Position numbers and translations under genes: made by a program. From positions 1 to 64,000 of the forward strand of contig JAPONY010000051.1 of NCBI GenBank assembly GCA_026713705.1: a stretch of 64,000 bases of DNA. Reading direction: 5' to 3'. The stretch comes from Gammaproteobacteria bacterium. GTDB lineage: Bacteria; Pseudomonadota; Gammaproteobacteria; Poriferisulfidales; Poriferisulfidaceae. How positions within the stretch are numbered: the first letter of the stretch is position 1; the number at the start of each line of letters is the position of its first letter. The notes under the pieces are model-generated. The model ran no database searches and was not told where the DNA came from. It saw only the letters and a program-made list of their open reading frames with translations. This document shows, piece after piece, positions 46,214 through 54,567 of the stretch.

Positions 46214-49200
46214 ATTGCAGCACGCATGTTGGCCTGCGCCAACACTTCGATTGAATCATTAATTTCAGATACCTCTTCGACCATGCGATAACACCATCTA
46301 CCATGACGATCATCCGCATTGACAGCTCCAACCCAACGTTCTGCAGCTGCCCTCTTGATCTCTTTCAAGTCATCATAAAACAACTTAGTCTCCAAAATTA
46401 GAATCAATTCTGCATCAGTACACTTCAGCCGAACTAAGAAATCTGGAATGTAGTCATGCATTTCGCCGTTGTGAAAATAAGGAATGCCGAAGCCCATCCC
46501 CTCATTCTTAGCGAATGCCAAAACCTTGGGGTGGTTATCCAAACAGTAGGCCGCTTTCCGTTCAAGCCCGCTGTCCGGCACCACCGCATTGATGTGACTC
46601 TTGAGTACAGGATAAGGCTCCCGTTTGGAGTAGAAATCGACATCGCCCGTTGATCCCATTTCACGCTGCCGCTCACAGCGCGGCAACTCAGGAATATCTC
46701 CGGCAGACGCATCCGGCTTAATGTATTGACACAAAGTTTCAACAATCCATCCATAGTAAGGGGCAAGGAAAACATCTTTTTTATCAGAAGGATGAGAGGC
46801 AGTGACTTTCCGTTCAATGTACGCGCACACTATTGGGAACAATTGCTGGAACAGAATGTTTGGAGGCAATTGGCAGCTAGCCTCTTCCGCATAGAACTTG
46901 GCTAGGGTTCCGGTGAGCTCATAGGCTCTTTGCTGCAGGCGGGTTTGACGAAAGCTTTTTAGATCTACTCCGCGCAATTCCCCGGGTCCGCTGATCGAGG
47001 GGATTCCCGAATTGGATGGCAGGCCGGCTTTCATCTGTACCTCTGGCGGGATTTTCTCGGCATTGATACACACGGGGGGTATCTTCTTCATATCGCAACT
47101 TAGCCCAATTCTTATGCTTTGGTAATACCCTTCCACACGCGGAAAACTGATTGCCAGGTCTTGTCTGTCTGGTAGGGCATGGATGTGGTGCCGTGCAACT
47201 TTCTTCGGAGAGTCCCCTCCTTTTTTCACTTTGACCGTAAAGGCAGATAGCGGAACACCCAGTACTGTCGCGATTTCCTCGGGCAAGTGTCCGTTTTTGC
47301 CTATTTCGTAGGAAGTGCGCCGCAAGCCCCGTCCAATCACCTGTTCGCATAGCAACTGCGACATGAATGGGCGCAATCCGATTATGTGCGTCACCGTATT
47401 GCAATCCCAACCTTCGGTCAGCATCCCAACACTCACGATGCAACGGACGTCACGGCCTGGCGGATATTTCTCACGCCCCAGTTTGTCGGCCAATTCCACG
47501 AAACCCTCAGGGTATTGCTCTCTGCCTTGCCTGTCACGAGGCCAATTACCTCGGCCAATCGTGTCGAGCGTGTGCCGCATCCAACGGGTCTCGTCGGTTC
47601 TCGCGACGCCACTCTCAATCTCCACCTGCATATCCGAGTACACGCAGATGGTGTTTTCTTGATTCAGAGCATTCTTAAGTTCGGGCAGGCCAGCCCGTGG
47701 GATGGTCGGCGTTGGAGGCTGATCTTCGGCAATCCAGTCATACACGATGTTTGCCAGTTTTTTCGTCTTGCAGATGACGATCAGAACCGGCTGGTACGAA
47801 TCTTCCAGTTGACCCAGTTCCTGATGCAGGTCCTGCCACATGCCTCCCATCATGGCGATTGGAGTATGAGCGTATTTGAGGGTTGCTTCCGGCTTAGCGC
47901 CTGCCTTCTTCCCCCCACGCTCGGTCGCCGTGAGCTTTGGCAGTATCCATTTCCAGATGTTGAAATAACCAGGCACGGTGGCTCCGCTGGAGTCGCGTGC
48001 CGCAAGTTGCGGGATTTTCACCAGGCCAGATTCGATGGCGTCCTGCAAACCGAAGCTGCTCGCAGTCCATGGAAATATGCGGTTGGTGTTCGCACCTGCC
48101 TGACCCAAAAAGTACGGTGTAGCAGAAAAGTCCACGCAGAAATTTATGCCACGTAGATTATTGATCTTATCCAGCCCATCTACCCAGGTGGTCGCCTCTC
48201 TATAGTAGTACTCGGCGGCCTCGTCCTCTTCGTCGATAATGCCGTTACCTTCTCCAGAGGACTGTAGTCGGTAGGCATGGTGCGCCTCGTCATTGAGCAC
48301 GAGAATGTTCTTCTTGGAGCCGAGTTCCTTCTCCAATACGCGCCTCACCAAGGCGGCATCAGTTTCCATGTATTTCTCCGATTCAACCTCGACTTTTTTC
48401 AAACTGCCGCTTGAGTCGCGATGTTCGTTCCGCACTCGCAGCAGATTCAGCGCCTGTTGCTGGCGAAGGTGGTCCTCAGTCATGTATCGTTTGCCACGTG
48501 CCGTCATGGCCTTGTCGCCAATGAAAACAGTTTCCTTTACGAGAACGCGCTGACCCGCCTTGACCACCTTGCTGCCCCCCTGAGTGCTACGTGGCTCGAA
48601 TATGTGCCAGTTGGTAGTAAAAAATTTCCCTTTCGTCAAATCAGCCATCATGGCTGGTGGAACCAAGTCTCGGGTTTGGTAGATGCTCGCGTCTCCCCTT
48701 TGCGGGTTCAATTCTGCCAAGCGATCTCGGATAGTTACATTCGGACACACTACCAGGATGGCATCCGAAAACCTCGTGTCACCCTTGTTTGCCACCTTGT
48801 TCAATATGCTCCATGCCGTCAGCATGGCCATCACCGTAGTCTTGCCTGTGCCTGTGGCCATCTGGCAACAATACCTTTTGAAAGCCTTGAATCCGTCCCG
48901 CTGTTTTTTCTCCCCCATCTCCTCAAGCGGAATGTTGATGCCCTGCTGAAAATCCAGTCTGGCCTCGGTCAAGAAGATGATGGCTTCGGCCGCTTCCAGT
49001 TGGGCGAAGAACAACGGCTGCTCACGCCCTTCGCGCCGCCAGTATTTCAGCAGGTCCATGGTCGTGCGGCTCACCCCCCCCTCACCCTGCAGGGCATGGG
49101 GGCGCCAGTCAGCCAATCGTTGCCGAATCAGGGCGACTTGCTCTAATTTTATTTCATAACCGACATCCTGTTCCTCGTCGTCGTCTGCCACTTTTCCAGT

Positions 49201-49335
49201 CGGCAGGTACATGTAGGTCGGTTCGCGCCGGCTGTTGATTAACTCTGGTGGCTCGTGTTCATGGATTTTCCAATGCCGCGAGGGCTCTTCGTAGGGAGAG
49301 CTGATAATCGGCTCATTGACTTCGTGTGCAGGCAT
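46210..49335 (-). CDS. Type III-like restriction endonuclease/helicase (Res)
   Basis: Walker A MATGTGKTTVMAM, DEAH box LNDEAHHAYR, FSATP, motif VI EQVIGRGLRR, C-terminal PD-(D/E)XK-like IPDFLVRLKCTDAELILILETK. Confidence 0.9.
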   Translation of the reverse strand: MPAHEVNEPIISSPYEEPSRHWKIHEHEPPELINSRREPTYMYLPTGKVADDDEEQDVGYEIKLEQVALIRQRLADWRPHALQGEGGVSRTTMDLLKYWRREGREQPLFFAQLEAAEAIIFLTEARLDFQQGINIPLEEMGEKKQRDGFKAFKRYCCQMATGTGKTTVMAMLTAWSILNKVANKGDTRFSDAILVVCPNVTIRDRLAELNPQRGDASIYQTRDLVPPAMMADLTKGKFFTTNWHIFEPRSTQGGSKVVKAGQRVLVKETVFIGDKAMTARGKRYMTEDHLRQQQALNLLRVRNEHRDSSGSLKKVEVESEKYMETDAALVRRVLEKELGSKKNILVLNDEAHHAYRLQSSGEGNGIIDEEDEAAEYYYREATTWVDGLDKINNLRGINFCVDFSATPYFLGQAGANTNRIFPWTASSFGLQDAIESGLVKIPQLAARDSSGATVPGYFNIWKWILPKLTATERGGKKAGAKPEATLKYAHTPIAMMGGMWQDLHQELGQLEDSYQPVLIVICKTKKLANIVYDWIAEDQPPTPTIPRAGLPELKNALNQENTICVYSDMQVEIESGVARTDETRWMRHTLDTIGRGNWPRDRQGREQYPEGFVELADKLGREKYPPGRDVRCIVSVGMLTEGWDCNTVTHIIGLRPFMSQLLCEQVIGRGLRRTSYEIGKNGHLPEEIATVLGVPLSAFTVKVKKGGDSPKKVARHHIHALPDRQDLAISFPRVEGYYQSIRIGLSCDMKKIPPVCINAEKIPPEVQMKAGLPSNSGIPSISGPGELRGVDLKSFRQTRLQQRAYELTGTLAKFYAEEASCQLPPNILFQQLFPIVCAYIERKVTASHPSDKKDVFLAPYYGWIVETLCQYIKPDASAGDIPELPRCERQREMGSTGDVDFYSKREPYPVLKSHINAVVPDSGLERKAAYCLDNHPKVLAFAKNEGMGFGIPYFHNGEMHDYIPDFLVRLKCTDAELILILETKLFYDDLKEIKRAAAERWVGAVNADDRHGRWCYRMVEEVSEINDSIEVLAQANMRAAI

Positions 49336-50993
49336 TACAGGTTGAAATGGTCCGCGACAGTATCCAGGGTCTCAATCACATTGGGATGGATTTCATCAGG
49401 CAGCATGGCCGAGGCAATCTCATCGTAGCGGGTGTAGGAAAAACCATGCAGCCCGGCCCGATCAAGAACAAGCGGCAGAATGTCGCGGCGGGCCTTCAGG
49501 GCTACCAGCGTAGCGTGATCGCCCAGAGGGTCATTGATCGCACTTTCGGGCAGGATGCCCTCCAAGGCTTTCTTCATGGATTGAATGGAGGCCAGGGGTG
49601 AATTCTCGCCCGCTGCCATCCCCACAAATCGAGCAAGAGAGTCAGGGTGCACCAAATAACTCTCAATTTCGTAACGAGCCCAGCACAATTTCAGAAGATT
49701 GCCTCCAGCCGCCTCCTGTCGGGCTGGAATGTTTTCATTACCATCCCGGTCAACGACCTGCACTCCTCGCATTCCCTCCTGAACCAGTAAAAGTGCATCG
49801 AAATGCTCTTGAGCCTTAATCCCTTTCCCTTGGCTTCGCATTTCAAACACCACCGGCTTCCAAAACGGTCGTTGCAGGAAATCCGCCAGTGGATGTTCTA
49901 GGGACGACGCCCATTCCATCAGGATGTTCAGGTCGGTCCGCCCTTCGACATAGAGGATTCGCTCTTTTTCCTGAGCCAGCAAAATATCCGTATTCGAAAG
50001 AATGGAAAGCGAGCGAATCAGTGACGACTTACCATCTTCGCTTGCCAATTTTCGAGGGTGCCCCAGCATAGCAAGCAGGTCTCTTGGCTCAACCGCATTG
50101 ATGACCGCGTCGGAGTGAGTGGCGATGATAAGTTGGGAATTGGATTTCCGCGCGATTTTCTTCAACTGTCCATATATTGTGTCCTGCAGAATCACATGCA
50201 GGTGCGCATCCGGCTCATCCAATAACAGGACACTACCCTTTTGCTGAATCAGAAAAGTCAGCAAAAGCAGTGCCTGAAGAAACCCGCTGCCTGCCGAATT
50301 GATGTCAAGCCTAACTCCATCGGGACTCTGCCGGTACTCGGCAAGGATATGCGCACCAGTATCATCCGGCGGCAGCAACTCGTAACCGAACATGCGCTCA
50401 ATTAAGCCTGTCAGACAATCCCATGCGTCTTGGTCGCTGCTGATTTCGGCTAAGAGGTTGCGCAAAACATCGCCGGATTTCCCTTGCCCTAGCAATTGGT
50501 TGATTTTCGGCCTCTGGTATACAGGCTCATCGACCCCTAGACCACTCACGGAGGGAACAAAAAACACCTGGTAAGAATCCTTCGCTTTCTTGAGAATTTC
50601 AAGTGTCACATCCTTGGACGGTCGGACATACACCTGTTCACTGCTGTCTCTCTCCACCTCTATGCAGATTGACCCCATATCGGTCGTAATGCCTAGTTCG
50701 ATCCTGTTCTGACCATTAAATTTCCCATCACTCCACAGTAGGTCAAAGTTCCGCAACGGGACGGAATAAAATGTCTGCCGCGTGACGGGAGCCTTGGCGT
50801 AGAAGCCTCCATGTTTCTGGAAATCGTTCAGTTCAAACCAACGCTCCAGCGCCAGCGACCATGTCGCGATGGCCTGAAGCAAAGTCGTTTTTCCGGAGTT
50901 GTTGGGTCCGGCAACAGCAAGATTACCTTCAAGATCAAATCTTTCCTCATGGAAACACTTGAAATTTCGAATGACGGCTTGGGTGATTTTCAT
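49335..50993 (-). CDS. OLD-like AAA (ABC-type) ATPase with TOPRIM-like C-terminal region
   Basis: N-terminal IRNFKCFHEERFDLEGNLAVAGPNNSGKTTLLQA, Walker B SVLLLDEPDAHLH, H-loop IIATHSDAV, then ERILYVEGRTDLNIL (TOPRIM-like). Confidence 0.85.
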   Translation of the reverse strand: MKITQAVIRNFKCFHEERFDLEGNLAVAGPNNSGKTTLLQAIATWSLALERWFELNDFQKHGGFYAKAPVTRQTFYSVPLRNFDLLWSDGKFNGQNRIELGITTDMGSICIEVERDSSEQVYVRPSKDVTLEILKKAKDSYQVFFVPSVSGLGVDEPVYQRPKINQLLGQGKSGDVLRNLLAEISSDQDAWDCLTGLIERMFGYELLPPDDTGAHILAEYRQSPDGVRLDINSAGSGFLQALLLLTFLIQQKGSVLLLDEPDAHLHVILQDTIYGQLKKIARKSNSQLIIATHSDAVINAVEPRDLLAMLGHPRKLASEDGKSSLIRSLSILSNTDILLAQEKERILYVEGRTDLNILMEWASSLEHPLADFLQRPFWKPVVFEMRSQGKGIKAQEHFDALLLVQEGMRGVQVVDRDGNENIPARQEAAGGNLLKLCWARYEIESYLVHPDSLARFVGMAAGENSPLASIQSMKKALEGILPESAINDPLGDHATLVALKARRDILPLVLDRAGLHGFSYTRYDEIASAMLPDEIHPNVIETLDTVADHFNL

Positions 50994-51310
50994 TGGGAAA
51001 TTTCTTTGCGGTGAAGTATTCCGTCCGGACTTTCTGCAGCATACTCTGATCCATCAACCTTTTCGCAAGACACCGTATCCGGATTCTTCCACGGACTCAC
51101 CACAACATCCCGACCTAGACTTTGAGGTGTCGCAATATGGAATTCGTTTGATGCGATTTGACGTGCTTTGTTCTCATCGCTCGCCCGCACGATTAATTCC
51201 CCCTTGAATGTACTTGCGTTCCAATTCCTGCTCGCAGGGTCGATAGGCATCAACCTCCAGATGAATTTATCCTGCGCTATTTGCTGTGCCATCTGCCTGC
51301 CTCCTTCCAA
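50990..51310 (-). CDS. Small uncharacterised protein of the defence operon
   Basis: 106-codon ORF with 4-nt overlap with the ATPase gene and 4-nt gap from the methyltransferase gene; protein-like sequence WRLMPIDPASRNWNASTFKGELIVRASDENKARQIASNEF. Confidence 0.7.
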   Translation of the reverse strand: MEGGRQMAQQIAQDKFIWRLMPIDPASRNWNASTFKGELIVRASDENKARQIASNEFHIATPQSLGRDVVVSPWKNPDTVSCEKVDGSEYAAESPDGILHRKEISQ

Positions 51311-51314
51311 CTGC

Positions 51315-53999
51315 CTATTTTGCAGTAACCTTTTTGATCACCATCAGCTCATTCCCCCGGTCGTCGATCACCTTGACTGCGACCTGCTCCCCAGCAATAA
51401 ATGGAGCACTGACAGACCCCCGTAAGTGATCCCAAACAGTGTCGTCAAAATCTGCTTTCACTGCCTTGCGGATTTTCTCCCACGCGCCCGTACGCGGAAA
51501 AAACACCTGCCCGGCACGGAAACATTGCCCATCGTAGTCGGGATCCAGCATCCAGCAAGGCACATCGTCGCCTTGTCGTGAATCGACTTCCATGTTCGCT
51601 GGATCAAAAACGTCCAGCCCCAGCAACTCCACTTGCCATAGCTGATCTCCCTCCTCTGTCTTTTCGTCCACCTTCCTCAGTTCAATGTCGGGCAACCCGC
51701 ATACTGAGAAAATTTGACTGGAACGCATGTTCTTTAGGAGATCGGACATCACCACATCGGTGCTGGCTTGAACATACGTGGATGGTAAATCGAGACTTTC
51801 CTCACTGTGTTCAATGGTTTCGCGGGCGGCAGGCTCTATCGCAAATGCGATCACCAGCAATTGGGCGTAATCTTTATTGCGCGCCTCTCGTCCAGCATCC
51901 ACCACCGACCGCTCACTAATAGCCCCGTTGGCAGGGCCGAAAACAATAGCGAGCAATTGGCTGTCGTCGGCAGATTCGGCTTCGGCATGCAGATTCAAGG
52001 ATTTTGCGGGCGGGCGGATGTTTTTTATCTTGAAAGTCTTATTGTCCGGCAAGCGTATGGTTGGCACCAGTCTCAATATCTCGATCATTCGCTCGATATG
52101 ATCTCTTTCGCCCTCTACATCCACTCTGTTACCAGTCTGCTGTGGTTCGACGCCCTCTACTTCATCCTTCGATGCGACATCAGGCGCAACAGGTATCGGC
52201 AAAACAGCTTCCACGCAAAAAGGACCGCTAATTCGGGTCACTTTCCGATCAACTTCCGGTTGGTCCACCAGAACTTCCTCGACTGGAGGCTCATCGTTAG
52301 CAATGGATTTCAGCGTGATGCGTGGCACAATGCCCCCCACCTCTTCGCCTTTTGCGTTTTTCTTTCGTATGTACACGAAACCAGCGCCAGGCCCGCGCTG
52401 TCCATCCTTCAGCTGATAGTAGGGATACGTGGCGGTCAGCAGGCGCTGGCGAGTCAGAGCTAACGGAACTCGGGAAATGTCGCTGGTAATCCAGCGCCGC
52501 CCCCATTTTTCCGCCACAAAAGCGCTGGTGCCTCCACCGCAAGTGGGATCAAAAATAAGGTCCCCTGGGTCAGTGGTCATCAGCAAGCATCTCTGAATGA
52601 CCTTAGCGGATGTTTCGACAACATATTGTTTGTCGCTCGCATATCCTGCGATTCCCGTGTCCGGCCACATGTTGTTAATTTTTTTGCAGGGAAAGTCGTG
52701 CAGATAGCGGATATATCCAAGATTTTTTCCGACAATGCCAATCCGCCTTGCTGCAATCAGTTTGTCCATGCCTAATCGACCGGTTTTCCAACTGCCTTTA
52801 GAAATCTCGAACGTCCGCCCTTCAAACTCAATGGAATATTGTCCCCCTTTTGATGCGGTCTGGCTTCGCAAGTCGCCGTATCTGAACACCCGACACTCAT
52901 CGGGCAATGCCTTTCGCCCTTCTCTTTCTTCTTTCGTCATAGCGCGGCGAGTACCGTCCTGTAATTCAACGTGTCTATACGCGCCATCTGGTTCCATAGC
53001 CTTTCTCAACCAGATCTTTCGAGTCTTGACTTTATCTATATCTTTCGCAAACCAAACGAGATAATCCCCGGTGGTTTCCAAGTTCTTGTTGCCTAAACCT
53101 GAAGTGGTCGCATAGCTGATTAAACTGACGAAATTCTCCCGACCGAATACCTCATCCATGATGTTGCGGACGAGATGCACATTCTCGTCTGAAATCTGGA
53201 CAAAACAGGAGCCAGACTCTGTTAGCAGGTCCCTCGCTAAAAACAGACGGTCCCTCATATAAGTTAGCCAAGAATGCGTGCCTAACTCCCATGTATCCCG
53301 GTATGCCTGAACCATTTCCGGTTCGCGGCTGATGTTGTCGTCATCCCCGTCCTTTACTTCCCGATTTCGAACAAACGGCTGGAAATTACTTCCGTACTTC
53401 ACTCCGTAGGGCGGGTCCATGTAGACCATCTGCACCTGCCCTCCCATATTTTCATACTCCAAGAGTGAATTCATTATCTGGAGGGAGTCTCCGAGAATCA
53501 ACCGATTCTGCCAGCCGTTCATGTGCTCGTATGCGCCGCGGATTTTCTCGCCGATGGACTTCTCCCCTTCCCCAAACAGATCCAGCGTCTGCTGCCGGTC
53601 TCGCTTATGCCGCTTCAAAGTTTTGAGGACAGCCTCCGTGGAAAGTCGCTCATGCACGAAGAGAGGCAAGGTCGGGACGGAAATCTTTTCGCGCTCAGCC
53701 TTGCCCGCCCAATCCAAGAACGGTCGCGACATGTTTTTCAGTTTCTCTGCGGCTCGCCTAGCCTCGTTCAAACTATCGCTGTCGATAATCTCGCCTATGA
53801 GCCGCTCACCCTCGCTTCGAGCCTGCGCCTCATCCCAAGCAAGCGTTGGAGCTAATGAAGAATCGTAACGATACGATTTCGGTCCCTTTTTCTTCGAAGA
53901 CGGGAACATATCCTGAGAACCGCCCTCCGGCCTCAGTAAGGCTTTCTTGTCGCCATGACGATAGTCGCGTGGCGGCGGCTTCGGGGTTGACCTAGGCAT
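51315..53999 (-). CDS. Type III Mod-like DNA methyltransferase
   Basis: Beta-class MTase order: VYMDPPYGVKYGSNFQPF followed by LIFDPTCGGGTSAFVAEKWGRRWITSDISR; start taken as MPRSTPKPPP. Confidence 0.9.
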   Translation of the reverse strand: MPRSTPKPPPRDYRHGDKKALLRPEGGSQDMFPSSKKKGPKSYRYDSSLAPTLAWDEAQARSEGERLIGEIIDSDSLNEARRAAEKLKNMSRPFLDWAGKAEREKISVPTLPLFVHERLSTEAVLKTLKRHKRDRQQTLDLFGEGEKSIGEKIRGAYEHMNGWQNRLILGDSLQIMNSLLEYENMGGQVQMVYMDPPYGVKYGSNFQPFVRNREVKDGDDDNISREPEMVQAYRDTWELGTHSWLTYMRDRLFLARDLLTESGSCFVQISDENVHLVRNIMDEVFGRENFVSLISYATTSGLGNKNLETTGDYLVWFAKDIDKVKTRKIWLRKAMEPDGAYRHVELQDGTRRAMTKEEREGRKALPDECRVFRYGDLRSQTASKGGQYSIEFEGRTFEISKGSWKTGRLGMDKLIAARRIGIVGKNLGYIRYLHDFPCKKINNMWPDTGIAGYASDKQYVVETSAKVIQRCLLMTTDPGDLIFDPTCGGGTSAFVAEKWGRRWITSDISRVPLALTRQRLLTATYPYYQLKDGQRGPGAGFVYIRKKNAKGEEVGGIVPRITLKSIANDEPPVEEVLVDQPEVDRKVTRISGPFCVEAVLPIPVAPDVASKDEVEGVEPQQTGNRVDVEGERDHIERMIEILRLVPTIRLPDNKTFKIKNIRPPAKSLNLHAEAESADDSQLLAIVFGPANGAISERSVVDAGREARNKDYAQLLVIAFAIEPAARETIEHSEESLDLPSTYVQASTDVVMSDLLKNMRSSQIFSVCGLPDIELRKVDEKTEEGDQLWQVELLGLDVFDPANMEVDSRQGDDVPCWMLDPDYDGQCFRAGQVFFPRTGAWEKIRKAVKADFDDTVWDHLRGSVSAPFIAGEQVAVKVIDDRGNELMVIKKVTAK

Positions 54000-54102
54000 G
54001 CACTGCATTTTACGATACCCTGTGGAAACAATCACAAGTTCACTTCTCTGACCACTGGATGCCGAAATATCGGAAATACTCCTTGTTTCGACCCAGAATC
54101 AA

Positions 54103-54333
54103 ATGACCCTGCTAGCCACAGTCCGCAAGCATCTTGGAATCAAAGGCGGCGATGTCATGCTGCTGAATGGCCATGGTGGAGAAATAACCCTAAGGTCCGG
54201 TATAACCATTGAAATCCAGCACTACAGCGACGAACAAATTGCGCAATGGGACGCCAATGACCAACTGGAACCACAGGAGAAAGCCCGCATACTAGACACT
54301 GTATCCCGTCTCAAGAGTAAAACGGTTTCCTAA
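54103..54333 (+). CDS. AbrB/MazE-type (SpoVT-like) DNA-binding protein, possibly N-terminally incomplete
   Basis: Frame upstream of ATG reads ...ILLVSTQNQ-MTLLATVRKHLGIKGGDVMLL, resembling the AbrB-fold 'STKGQxTLPxxVRxxLGIKxGD' pattern, but no ATG/GTG/TTG start precedes the STQNQ strand. Confidence 0.5.
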   Translation: MTLLATVRKHLGIKGGDVMLLNGHGGEITLRSGITIEIQHYSDEQIAQWDANDQLEPQEKARILDTVSRLKSKTVS

Positions 54334-54470
54334 CCCCTGACACCATTCACTGCCGCACACAACCCGAAGCGTATGGAATCCTGGTCACGACCGTTGCGGC
54401 ATTTCTGAAGTCGCTCTCGGAATGACCGAATGCAACCTCTTGATCCCCACTTCGGCTTGCGCGCACAATG

Positions 54471-54500
54471 CTAGAATCCAAACTTCACGAAAGTTTCTAG
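54471..54500. promoter_or_regulatory. Inverted repeat upstream of RND pump gene
   Basis: CTAGAATCC-AAACTT-CACGA-AAGTTT-CTAG. Confidence 0.35.
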
Positions 54501-54567
54501 CTTTGACTAGGAGCGATCAGCGCGTCATGATCTTGGCATCCGAACCGCGAGGCGCATTCTCGAGGCA

